A stretch of 61,639 nt of DNA. Source: Tepidiphilus sp. J10 (lineage in GTDB: Bacteria > Pseudomonadota > Gammaproteobacteria > Burkholderiales > Thiobacillaceae). The stretch is taken from contig CAMDGQ010000015.1 in assembly GCA_945897955.1 (NCBI GenBank), positions 1-61,639 on the forward strand. The letters are read 5' to 3'. A program made the translations under genes and the position numbers. The notes under the pieces are model-generated. The model saw only the letters and a list, made by a program, of their open reading frames with translations. It was not told where the DNA came from and did no database searches. This document shows, one piece after another, positions 43,157 to 51,464 of the stretch. Positions within the stretch are counted from its first letter, which is position 1; every line of letters starts with the position of its first letter.

Positions 43157-43828
43157 ATGTTCTCAGCGCCCGCCTTTCGCACCTCGCGCGGCCCGGAATT
43201 CAGGTCCGCAAAACGCTGCTCCGTGCGCCATAAACCGGATCTGACGCGGGAAATCGGCATCGACTCCCCCCGTCGGGACGAGGTCGAGGCCTTTATCCGC
43301 AACGTCTTTGCCCAGCGACATGATGCGCACGTCGCCCGTTTCGCCCCCGATCTGTTCCTGCTGGAGCGTCCTGGCGTCAGCGAAAAAACCGAACGCATTG
43401 TGGCTGCGGCCGGATGGCGTTGCGCCGCGAGCGGCCCGCTGTTTCTGGAAACCTATCTTGACGATCCGGTCCAGAAGCACATCGGCGGTCTGGCCGGGCA
43501 GGCGGTGGCGCGCGAACACATCGCGGAAGTCGGCAACCTGGCCTCGGCCAGCCCCGGCGGCGGCGCCCGCATGATCCTGGCGCTGGCCGGGCATCTGGAT
43601 AGTCTTGGCTACGAGTGGGTGGTGTTTACCGCGACACGCGAACTCATCGCCATCTTCACCAAGCTGGGCCTGCCGCCGCTGGCGTTGAGCATTGCCGACC
43701 CGGCTCGCCTGGGATCGGCCGCGCGCGACTGGGGCCGCTACTACGACAGCCAGCCGGTCGTCGTCGCCGGCCGCATTCGTCAGGCTGTGGAGCGCATGCA
43801 CAATCAACCCGAGCCGACACATGCCTGA
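43157..43828 (+). CDS. Thermostable-hemolysin family protein (GNAT-like)
   Basis: The 223-residue cytoplasmic protein has no signal peptide. The central region ('REHIAEVGNLASASPGGGARM', split as REHIAEVGNLAS and GGGARMILALAG) and 'WVVFTATRELIAIFTKLGLPP' (shown as WVVFTATRELIAIF) fit the PF12261 'thermostable hemolysin' family, which is related to N-acyltransferases rather than toxins. In many bacteria it precedes an AMP-ligase, a heme-oxygenase-like protein and an SDR, as here. It may transfer or sense acyl groups. It overlaps the next gene by eight bases. Confidence 0.75.
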   Translation: MFSAPAFRTSRGPEFRSAKRCSVRHKPDLTREIGIDSPRRDEVEAFIRNVFAQRHDAHVARFAPDLFLLERPGVSEKTERIVAAAGWRCAASGPLFLETYLDDPVQKHIGGLAGQAVAREHIAEVGNLASASPGGGARMILALAGHLDSLGYEWVVFTATRELIAIFTKLGLPPLALSIADPARLGSAARDWGRYYDSQPVVVAGRIRQAVERMHNQPEPTHA

Positions 43829-45302
43829 GCGGCTGTTTGCCGCCCTGCAGGCCCTGCCCGCCAATCAGGTAATCCTGTCCGGCACCGGAAAGACGCGGAC
43901 GGCGGCGGCGCTCCGGCTGGATATCGAACAACTGTCCCAGCGCCTTCGCCAGTTGGGCTGCAAGGTGTTGGCGCTGCTGGCGGATAACAGCGCGACCTGG
44001 GTCACCGCCGACCTTGCCGCGCTGAAAGCCGGAGTGGTGCAACTGCCGCTGCCCGGTTTCTTCAGTGATGCGCAGATTTGCCATGCACTGCAAAGCACTG
44101 CGGCCGATGTGATGCTGACCGATCAGGCCGAGCGTATCTGCGGACTGGCGCTTGGATTTCACGAAATCGGCCAATGGGATGGCCTGACCCTGCTCGGCCG
44201 TGACATCGCAGCGGTGGAGTTACCGGCGGGTACTGCGAAGATTTCCTTCACCTCCGGCAGCACCGGCCATCCCAAGGGCGTCTGCCTGTCGGCGGAAGGT
44301 CTGCTTGATACGGCGCAAGCGGTATGTGTTGCACTGGAAGGCCTGCCGATCAACTGGCACCTGTCGGTGTTGCCGCTGGCATTGCTGCTGGAAAACGTGG
44401 CCGGGGTCTATGCACCCTTGTTGCGCGGCGCGGAAATAGTCCTCCTGCGCCTGGCCGAACTGGGCTGGCGTGGCATAAGCGGTTTCGACCCCTTGCAGTT
44501 GCTGCGCCAGGTCGAAGCCGTCCAGCCGGATAGTCTTATTCTGGTGCCGGAGTTGCTGAAAGCCTGGACGCAAGCGTTACAGGCCTGCAGCCAGCGCGCG
44601 CCGTCCTGCCTGCAATTTGTTGCGGTCGGCGGCGCGCGCTGTGATCCCGGCTTGATCAGCAGCGCGCGCGCCGCTGGCCTGCCGGTTTACGAAGGTTACG
44701 GCCTGACCGAATGCGGCTCGGTCGTCAGCCTGAATCGCCCGGGGGAAGATTGGCCCGGCAGCGTCGGCCATCCCTTGCGGCATGTCCGCATCCGGGTGGA
44801 CGACGAAGCCGAAATCCACATCGAGAGCCGAGCGTTTCTTGGTTATCTGGCCGGTGAAGCGGCAAGTCGCGAGTTTTCGACGGGGGATCTGGGGCATCGT
44901 GACGCCAATGGTTATCTGCACCTGTCCGGCCGTCGCGGCAACCTGATCATCACCGCCTACGGTCGCAATATCGCGCCGGAATGGGTCGAAGCTGCGCTGC
45001 TGGCACAGCCGGAAATCGCCCAGGCGGTGGTATTCGGCGAAGCTCGGTCGGGCCTGACCGCCATTCTGGTTGCTTCGCACGGCGCGGTTTCCAGCAAGCT
45101 GGCCAATGCCGTCGTCCGCGCCAATGCCACTTTGCCGGATTACGCCAAAGTCGGCGTCTGGTTACCCAGCGCTTCCTTCACGCCGACGAACGGCCTCGCC
45201 ACCGGCAATGGCCGGCCGATTCGCGCCGCCATCCTGCAGCGGCACGCCGACGCGCTCGCATTTCTTCAATCAGGTCAGGAGCCTATTCATGCGGTTTTAT
45301 GA
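43821..45302 (+). CDS. AMP-binding acyl-CoA synthetase-like enzyme
   Basis: The 493-residue adenylate-forming enzyme has the P-loop-like motif 'SFTSGSTGHPKG', the 'YEGYGLTECGSVVSLN' block that forms the acyl/adenylate pocket, and 'STGDLGHRDANGYLHLSGR' near the hinge. It activates a carboxylic acid, most likely a fatty acid, as acyl-AMP. The C-terminal Lys of classical ligases is less clear (tail 'LATGNGRPIRAAIL'). A longer frame from 43692 is rejected because it lies within the preceding gene. It overlaps the diiron-oxidase gene by 14 bases. Confidence 0.85.
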   Translation: MPERLFAALQALPANQVILSGTGKTRTAAALRLDIEQLSQRLRQLGCKVLALLADNSATWVTADLAALKAGVVQLPLPGFFSDAQICHALQSTAADVMLTDQAERICGLALGFHEIGQWDGLTLLGRDIAAVELPAGTAKISFTSGSTGHPKGVCLSAEGLLDTAQAVCVALEGLPINWHLSVLPLALLLENVAGVYAPLLRGAEIVLLRLAELGWRGISGFDPLQLLRQVEAVQPDSLILVPELLKAWTQALQACSQRAPSCLQFVAVGGARCDPGLISSARAAGLPVYEGYGLTECGSVVSLNRPGEDWPGSVGHPLRHVRIRVDDEAEIHIESRAFLGYLAGEAASREFSTGDLGHRDANGYLHLSGRRGNLIITAYGRNIAPEWVEAALLAQPEIAQAVVFGEARSGLTAILVASHGAVSSKLANAVVRANATLPDYAKVGVWLPSASFTPTNGLATGNGRPIRAAILQRHADALAFLQSGQEPIHAVL

Positions 45303-45963
45303 GCAATTGATCGAAGCTACCGCCGAAGATCGCAAGCATCTGTTTGCCGCGCCCGCCATTTCCGCCTGCCTGCAGGGCAAGGTCACGCTTTCGTCGTATC
45401 TCGCCTTTCTGCAGGAGGCTTATCACCATGTCCGCCACACCACCCCCCTGTTGATGGCGGTCGGCAGCCGTTTGCCGAAGCGCCTGGAATGGATGCGAAA
45501 CGCGGTCACCGAATATATCGAAGAGGAAATCGGCCATGAGGAATGGATCCTCAACGACATCGCAGCCGCCGGCGGCAACGCCTTCGCTACGCGGACAAGC
45601 CAGCCCGGCATGCCGGTGGAAGTCATGGTGGCCTATGCCTACGACCTGACGCAGCGACGTAATCCGGCCGGATTTTTCGGCATGGTGTTCGTGCTGGAAG
45701 GGACCAGCGTGGCTCTGGCCCTGCACGCCGCCGATCTGATCCAGCACGCGCTTGGGTTGCCCGACGCGGCATTTTCCTATTTGCGTTCGCACGGCCTGCT
45801 GGATCAGGAGCACACGCGCCATCTGGCCGATCTGGTCAATCGCATGGACCCGGAAGACCAGGCCGACGTGCTGCACTGCGCGCGCGTGTTCTACAAACTG
45901 TATGGCGACATGTTTCGTTCCCTGCCGCTGCCGCATCACGAACTGGAACCATCATGGATCTGA
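45289..45963 (+). CDS. Heme-oxygenase-like (iron-containing) oxidase, HDO superfamily
   Basis: This 224-residue all-helical protein resembles the PF14518/TenA-like family. Candidate metal ligands are Glu43 and His46/His47 on one helix, Glu80 and His83 (EEEIGHEE), Glu137 (VLEGTSVALAL), and His175/His178 with Asp173 (DQEHTRHL). Glu80 to Glu137 spacing (57) is close to that of the ligands in the known fatty-acid decarboxylase UndA. Start ATG 45289 follows CAGGAG; the longer frame is rejected. It overlaps the SDR gene by ten bases, so the four enzymes are tightly coupled. The substrate is inferred to be an acyl chain. Confidence 0.78.
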   Translation: MRFYEQLIEATAEDRKHLFAAPAISACLQGKVTLSSYLAFLQEAYHHVRHTTPLLMAVGSRLPKRLEWMRNAVTEYIEEEIGHEEWILNDIAAAGGNAFATRTSQPGMPVEVMVAYAYDLTQRRNPAGFFGMVFVLEGTSVALALHAADLIQHALGLPDAAFSYLRSHGLLDQEHTRHLADLVNRMDPEDQADVLHCARVFYKLYGDMFRSLPLPHHELEPSWI

Positions 45964-46757
45964 ATCACGCCCGCATCCTGCTTACCGGCGCTACCGGCGG
46001 GCTTGGCCATGCCCTCGCGCGCTGCCTGGCCGAGAAGGGCGCCGATCTGCTGCTCGCCGGGCGCGATGCGAAACGTCTGGCCGCTTGCCACACGGAAATT
46101 GGCGGCATCGGCGGCACCGGCCGCCAGACGCTGAGTCTGCGTGCCGATCTGACGCTGCCGGAGGACATCGAAAAAACTGCGGCGGCAGCGCGCGAATTCG
46201 GCGTCAATGTGCTGATCAACAACGCCGGCGTCAATGCCTTCGGAATGTACGAAAAACAGGACTGGCGGGCACTTGAGCAGGTCATGGCGACCAACCTGAT
46301 TGCGCCGATGCAACTGACCCATGCCTTGTTGCCCTGGCTCAAGGAGCGCGAAAGCGCCGCCATCGTCAATATCGGTTCCACCTTCGGCAGCCTGCCGTTT
46401 CCCGGTTTTGCCGCCTACTCCAGCGCCAAGGCCGGCCTGCGCGGATTCTCCCAGGCGTTGCGGCGCGAGCTTGCCGACTCAAGGGTGGAAGTCGTCCATG
46501 TCGCCCCGCGCACCATCGCTTCAGCCATGAATACCGCTGCTGTCAATGCGCTCAACCATGATCTTGGCAATCATGCCGACACACCGCAGGCCGTGGCGCG
46601 CAAGATTGTCGCCGCGCTGCGCGCCGGCAGTGGCGAAAAGCACTTCGGTTTTCCGGAGATTCTGTTCGCCTGGCTCAACGGCTTCGCGCCCGGCCTGATC
46701 GACCTGGGCCTGAAGGCCAAGCTGGCCGTCATCAAACGGCACGCGCTGCAAGCTTGA
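45954..46757 (+). CDS. Short-chain dehydrogenase/reductase
   Basis: The 267-residue classical SDR has the NAD(P)-binding TGATGGLG (11-18), 'INNAGVN' and the catalytic Ser/Tyr/Lys set (Ser in 'IVNIGSTFG', Tyr155 and Lys159 in YSSAK). The C-terminal part has a lipid-like hydrophobic surface, and similar SDRs act on acyl or keto groups. It probably reduces or oxidises the product of the neighbouring enzymes. Confidence 0.9.
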   Translation: MDLNHARILLTGATGGLGHALARCLAEKGADLLLAGRDAKRLAACHTEIGGIGGTGRQTLSLRADLTLPEDIEKTAAAAREFGVNVLINNAGVNAFGMYEKQDWRALEQVMATNLIAPMQLTHALLPWLKERESAAIVNIGSTFGSLPFPGFAAYSSAKAGLRGFSQALRRELADSRVEVVHVAPRTIASAMNTAAVNALNHDLGNHADTPQAVARKIVAALRAGSGEKHFGFPEILFAWLNGFAPGLIDLGLKAKLAVIKRHALQA

Positions 46758-46801
46758 TCCCCACTCCGGCGCCGCGCCGGTTTTTCAGAAAAGGAAATCC
46801 C

Positions 46802-47458
46802 GTGCAGAAACATAGACTTCTTCATGCCCTCGCATTTGCCGCCGGATTCGCCTGCATGCCCGGAGGCGTCCTCGCCAACACGCATGAGGACTCCATTCGC
46901 CCGATTCAGGAGCAATGGGCGGAAATCAAATATCGCCTGCCCGAGAAGCAGCAGGCAGAGCGGTACCACGCCCTCGCCGAGCAAGCCCGCCAGTTGGTTG
47001 CCACCCAGCCCGGCAATGCCGAAGCCATGATCTGGCAGGGCATTGCCCTGTCCAGCGAAGCCGGCGCCAAAGGCGGCCTGGGTGCTCTGTCGATTGCCAA
47101 GGCGGCAAAGCAGCAACTGGAAACCGCGATCAAGTTCGACGACAAGGCGTTGAACGGTTCCGCCTACACCAGCCTGGGCACGCTTTATTACAAGGTGCCG
47201 GGCTGGCCGATCGGCTTCGGTGACAAGGCGCGCGCCGAGGAACTGCTGAAGAAGGCGCTGGCGATCAACCCGACGGGGATTGATCCGAACTACTTCTACG
47301 CCGACTATCTGGCCGAGCGTGACCGCCACGCCGAGGCTTTGCGCCATCTGGAAATCGCCCTCAAGGCGCCGCTCCGGCCCGGCCGGGAACTGGCCGACGC
47401 GGGCAGACGTCAGGAAATCCTGGTCTTGATCGCCAGGGTCAGGAAGGAAATGGAGTAA
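46802..47458 (+). CDS. TPR-containing exported protein
   Basis: Start is GTG 46802 with AAAAGGAAA in front, giving 218 residues and a signal peptide ('LLHALAFAAGFACMPGGVLA'). The body is helical with repeats ('LVATQPGNAEAMIWQGIAL', 'YTSLGTLYYKVPGWPIGF', 'ALAINPTGIDPNYFYADYL'), as in periplasmic TPR proteins with the DUF-like 'KVPGWP' element. It sits between the enzyme run and the two-component system. Its role is unknown. Confidence 0.75.
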   Translation: MQKHRLLHALAFAAGFACMPGGVLANTHEDSIRPIQEQWAEIKYRLPEKQQAERYHALAEQARQLVATQPGNAEAMIWQGIALSSEAGAKGGLGALSIAKAAKQQLETAIKFDDKALNGSAYTSLGTLYYKVPGWPIGFGDKARAEELLKKALAINPTGIDPNYFYADYLAERDRHAEALRHLEIALKAPLRPGRELADAGRRQEILVLIARVRKEME

Positions 47459-47473
47459 TGGAGTAAACATCGC

Positions 47474-48136
47474 GTGCGTGTATTGCTGGTTGAGGATGAC
47501 CCGCTGCTCGGCGACGGCGTACGCGCCGGCCTGAAGCTGGCCGACTATGCGGTGGACTGGGTGCGCGATGGCGAGGCCGGTCGGCTGGCCCTGCTCGATC
47601 GGGCGTATGACGCCTGCGTGCTCGATCTTGGCCTGCCGCGTCGCGACGGGCTGTCGCTGTTGAAGGATTTGCGCGCGCGCGGCAACGCCACGCCGGTGCT
47701 TATCCTGACCGCACGCGATACCAGCGCCGACAAGGTTGCCGGACTCGACGCCGGGGCCGACGATTATCTGGTCAAGCCGTTCGATCTGGCCGAACTGCAG
47801 GCGCGTCTGCGCGCCCTGATCCGGCGCGCGGCCGGCGCGTCTTCGCCAACCCTGAGCCATGCCGGCGTTGTGCTCGATCCGGCCGGCAAACGCGTCAGTC
47901 TGGAAGGCCAGCCAGTGACGATATCGGCGCGCGAGTTCGCTTTGCTGCACGACCTGCTCAGCCACAAGGGACGCATTCGCGCCCGCGCCGAACTGGAAGA
48001 AAGTCTTTACGCCTGGGGCGAGGAAGCGGAGAGCAATACGGTCGAAGTCTATATCCATCATCTGCGCAAGAAGTTCGGCGCCGACTTCATCCGAACCGTG
48101 CGCGGGCTGGGCTATGTCGTGGGAGAAACGAACTGA
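47474..48136 (+). CDS. OmpR-family response regulator, PmrA/QseB-like
   Basis: The 220-residue regulator has receiver residues Glu/Asp at 'VEDDPLLGDG', phosphoacceptor Asp in 'CVLDLGLPRRDG' (near 51) and Lys in 'DYLVKPFDLAEL'. Its winged-helix domain ends 'VEVYIHHLRKKFGADFIRTVRGLGYVV' (shown as VEVYIHHLRKKFG and IRTVRGLGYVV), typical of QseB/PmrA. Start is GTG 47474. The stop overlaps the sensor kinase start. Two boxes of the PmrA/QseB form stand upstream of the cytochrome and hemolysin runs in this window, and this regulator is the likely binder. Confidence 0.92.
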   Translation: MRVLLVEDDPLLGDGVRAGLKLADYAVDWVRDGEAGRLALLDRAYDACVLDLGLPRRDGLSLLKDLRARGNATPVLILTARDTSADKVAGLDAGADDYLVKPFDLAELQARLRALIRRAAGASSPTLSHAGVVLDPAGKRVSLEGQPVTISAREFALLHDLLSHKGRIRARAELEESLYAWGEEAESNTVEVYIHHLRKKFGADFIRTVRGLGYVVGETN

Positions 48137-49521
48137 TGCGCGCCGACTGGATGCGGCTTGACTCGCTGCGCGCGCGGCTGTTGCTGACTGTCTCCATCAC
48201 CACCTTGCTGGTCTGGGGTGCGGCCGGGGTATCGAGTTATTACCAGGCCATTCATGAAGTCGATGAATTGATGGATGGACAACTTGCACAATCCGCCAAG
48301 CTGCTGCTGGCGCAGGTGCAGTTCGATCAGGATGGCCGCGACCCGGAGCGGGTGATCAGCCAGGACATGCTGGGTGAAGCGAGCCACCCCTACGAGCAGC
48401 GTCTGGAATTTCGCGTCATGAGCAATACCGGGCGCCTGCTGTTGCGCTCCGCCAATGCACCCGCCTCACTGGCATTCAACCCGGCTGACACGGCTCCGGT
48501 GTACAGCAATGTCGAGCATGACGGCCAACCCTGGCGACTCCTGAAGATTCATTCACCCAATGGCCGGTTTCAGGTGCAGATCGCGCATCCGACCCCGGAT
48601 CGGGAGCGTGCCGGTCTGGAAGTTGCGGCGCAGGTTGCCATTCCCATTCTGCTGGCGCTGCCCCTGCTCGCGATGCTGGTTTATTTCTCCGTGCGCCGCA
48701 GCCTGCGCCCGCTGGAAGATCTGGCCGCCGACGTCGCCGCGCGTTCGCCGGACAATCTCCAGGTCTTGTCCGAACCGCTCACGCTGCGCGAGGCGCGACC
48801 TCTGGTCGCGGCGCTGAACCGGCTGTTGTCGCGATTGGCGGCGACGCTGGACAACGAACGCCGCTTTACCGCCGACGCCGCGCACGAACTGCGCACGCCG
48901 CTGGCGGCGGTCAAGATCCAGGCCCAGGTCGCGCTGGCCAGCACGGATATTTCCGATCATCAGCACGCTTTGCGGCAAGTGCTGGCCGGCGTCGATCGTT
49001 CCACCCGCCTGGTCGAACAACTGTTGCGTCTGGCCCGGCTTGATCCGCTGTCGCGCCTGCCGCAAACCTATCCGGTCGATCTTGATCTGCTCGCCAGCCA
49101 GGTGGTCACCGAAATGCAGGTGCTGGCCGCCGGCAAACAACAGCGTTTGCAGTTTGTCGCACCGGCGCAGCCGCTGTTCGTGCAGGGTGATGCCGATCTG
49201 CTCGGCGTGGCGCTGCGCAACCTGGTTGAAAACGCGCTGCGCTACACCCCTGACAAAGGTTTGATCGAGGTTTTCGCATTAACCGATGCCGGTATGCCGG
49301 TGCTCGGCGTGTGCGACTCCGGCCCGGGGGTGAGTGCAGAGGAAGCGCCTCGCCTGGTCGAACGCTTCTTTCGCGGCCAGGTGATCAGCAATGCCGACAA
49401 CAGCAATGGCAGCGGCCTTGGCCTGGCCATCGTGCAGCGCATCGCGGAACTGCATGGCGCGCGTCTTGAAATCGAAAATCGCCCTGGCGGCGGACTCGAA
49501 GCCCGGCTGCACTGGCTGTGA
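48136..49521 (+). CDS. Sensor histidine kinase, QseC-like
   Basis: The 461-residue kinase has two N-terminal helices with a periplasmic segment (about 35-160), a short HAMP-like linker, the H box 'FTADAAHELRTPLAAV', N box 'NLVENALRYTP', and G boxes 'DSGPGVS' and 'GSGLGLAIVQRI'. The periplasmic segment contains acidic residues ('FDQDGRDPE') but no clear metal site. It pairs with the upstream regulator (overlapping stop/start). Confidence 0.93.
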   Translation: MRADWMRLDSLRARLLLTVSITTLLVWGAAGVSSYYQAIHEVDELMDGQLAQSAKLLLAQVQFDQDGRDPERVISQDMLGEASHPYEQRLEFRVMSNTGRLLLRSANAPASLAFNPADTAPVYSNVEHDGQPWRLLKIHSPNGRFQVQIAHPTPDRERAGLEVAAQVAIPILLALPLLAMLVYFSVRRSLRPLEDLAADVAARSPDNLQVLSEPLTLREARPLVAALNRLLSRLAATLDNERRFTADAAHELRTPLAAVKIQAQVALASTDISDHQHALRQVLAGVDRSTRLVEQLLRLARLDPLSRLPQTYPVDLDLLASQVVTEMQVLAAGKQQRLQFVAPAQPLFVQGDADLLGVALRNLVENALRYTPDKGLIEVFALTDAGMPVLGVCDSGPGVSAEEAPRLVERFFRGQVISNADNSNGSGLGLAIVQRIAELHGARLEIENRPGGGLEARLHWL

Positions 49522-51422
49522 AGGTTCGCTTGCCTTTCCTGCCGTTTGCGCTGCTGTACCTGGCCATCGCCAGCCTGACCCGGCTCTTTCTGGCACTGGG
49601 CAGCGGCCTGGACAAAATTCCGCCGGCGCTTTGGCCGGGCCTGTTTCTGCGCGGCTTCGGCTTCGATCTGGCAGTGCTGACCTGGCTGCTGGCGCCGATG
49701 TTGTTATGGGCGGCGCTATGGCCGGTGCGCTGGCGCAATACACGTTGGCAAGGCGGGCTGCGCCTGGCGATCTTCTTCCTGACCGCATCAATTCTGCTGT
49801 TCGGCGCATTGTCGGAATGGACCTTCTGGGAAGAGTTCAGCACCCGTTTCAACTTCATTGCCGTCGATTACCTGATCTATACGCATGAAGTCATCGGCAA
49901 CATCGTCGAGTCGTATCCGGTGGTGGCGCTGCTGTCCGGCATCGCGGCGCTGGCGGCGCTGCTGACTTGGCTGTTTCGCCAGCCGATCCGGGCCGCCGCT
50001 TCGCCCAGGCCGCAAGCGGCCTGGCGCCTGGCCTATGCCGTATTGGCCTGCGTGCTGCCCTGGGGCGCCTGGCATCTGACCGATATCGACCAGATGCGTT
50101 ATTCCGGCAACGCCTATGCCAATGAACTGGCCGGCAACGGCCTGATGACATTCGCGGCGGCATTCCAGCGCAATGAACTCGACTATGACCGCTTCTATGC
50201 CACCCTGCCGGCGGAGCAAGCAGCGCGGATTCTGGTCGAACTCGGCGTCGAACGGGAGCCGTTGTCGAAGGCCCTGCTGCCGGACGAGGACGAGGCGTTT
50301 GATGCGCAGCGTTTGCCGTTCCGGCGTCCGCCGCGCAATGTCGTGCTGATTTCGGTGGAAAGCCTGTCCGCCAGCTTTCTGGGCAGTTTCGGCAACAAAC
50401 TGGGCATGACGCCGCGCCTGGACGCGCTGGCCCGGGAAGGCATGCTGTTTACCCGCCTGTACGCCACCGGCACGCGCACGGTGCGCGGACTGGAAGCCCT
50501 GTCACTCGGCACGCCGCCGATCCCCGGTCAGGCCATCGTGCGGCGGCCGGGCAACGAGCATCTGGCCACAGTCGGCGAAGTGCTGCGCCGGCAAGGCTAC
50601 GAGACCCTTTTTCTGTATGGCGGTTACGGCTATTTCGACAACATGAACGCCTACTACGCCGGCAACAACTATCGCGTGGTGGACCGCACCGATTTTCCGA
50701 AAGCCTCGGTCGGCTTCGCCAACGTCTGGGGCGTCGCCGACGAATTCCTGTTCGACAACAGCCTGGCGCAAATGGACAAGACCCATGCCGCCGGCAAGCC
50801 GTTCCTGGCGCAGATCATGACCACCTCCAACCACCGGCCATACACCTACCCGGATGGCCGCATCGACATCGCCTCGCCGGGCGGTCGCAACGGCGCAGTG
50901 AAGTACACCGACTATGCAATCGGCCATTTCATCGACCAGGCGCGCAAGAAACCCTGGTTCGCCGACACCCTGTTCGTCATCGTCGCCGACCATTGCGCCG
51001 CCGCCGCCGGCAAGACCCGATTGCCGGTACCCGGCTATCACATACCGCTCATTCTTTACGCGCCGGCCTTGCTGAAGCCCGGTCGCGACGGCCGGCTGGC
51101 CAGCCAGATCGACATTCCACCGACCCTGCTCGACGTCATGGGCCTGCCCGGCGACGGCCACTTCTTCGGCCAGTCGCTGTTCGAGCAGAACAACCTCGGC
51201 CGTCGCGCCTTCATCAGCAACTACCAGGAACTCGGCTATCTGAAGAACGATAAATTGATCGTGCTCGGCCCCAAGCAGCGCGTCGATACCTTCAACATCG
51301 ACACCAACGGCGACGCCAGCCCGGCCGCACTGGAGCCGCGACTGCGCGACGAAGCCATCGCCTATTACCAAACTGCGTTCAAGGCATTCAAGGAGGGTGG
51401 CTTAAAATTGCCGCTTCAATAA
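49518..51422 (+). CDS. LtaS-type sulfatase-fold membrane transferase
   Basis: The 634-residue protein starts at GTG 49518, which overlaps the kinase stop. Five N-terminal helices (about 1-190) precede a periplasmic alkaline-phosphatase-fold domain (about 270-620). The domain has 'NVVLISVESLSASFLGSFG' (metal Glu), a catalytic Thr region 'ATGTRTVRGLEALSLG', and 'FVIVADHCAAA' (metal Asp/His). This is the phosphoglycerol/phosphoethanolamine transferase group (LtaS, OpgB-like). In Gram-negatives these modify periplasmic glucans or lipids. Its place under a PmrA/QseB-like system suggests envelope modification. Confidence 0.87.
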   Translation: MKVRLPFLPFALLYLAIASLTRLFLALGSGLDKIPPALWPGLFLRGFGFDLAVLTWLLAPMLLWAALWPVRWRNTRWQGGLRLAIFFLTASILLFGALSEWTFWEEFSTRFNFIAVDYLIYTHEVIGNIVESYPVVALLSGIAALAALLTWLFRQPIRAAASPRPQAAWRLAYAVLACVLPWGAWHLTDIDQMRYSGNAYANELAGNGLMTFAAAFQRNELDYDRFYATLPAEQAARILVELGVEREPLSKALLPDEDEAFDAQRLPFRRPPRNVVLISVESLSASFLGSFGNKLGMTPRLDALAREGMLFTRLYATGTRTVRGLEALSLGTPPIPGQAIVRRPGNEHLATVGEVLRRQGYETLFLYGGYGYFDNMNAYYAGNNYRVVDRTDFPKASVGFANVWGVADEFLFDNSLAQMDKTHAAGKPFLAQIMTTSNHRPYTYPDGRIDIASPGGRNGAVKYTDYAIGHFIDQARKKPWFADTLFVIVADHCAAAAGKTRLPVPGYHIPLILYAPALLKPGRDGRLASQIDIPPTLLDVMGLPGDGHFFGQSLFEQNNLGRRAFISNYQELGYLKNDKLIVLGPKQRVDTFNIDTNGDASPAALEPRLRDEAIAYYQTAFKAFKEGGLKLPLQ

Positions 51423-51464
51423 CAAAAGCGCACCTCATCGCGCTGACGGAAGGGACGCGCCGCC

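Noticed and set aside
46571-48061. Minus-strand open frame of 496 codons opposite the SDR, TPR and response-regulator genes.
   Set aside because: All three opposite genes are well supported. The frame is Gln/Arg-rich without motifs.
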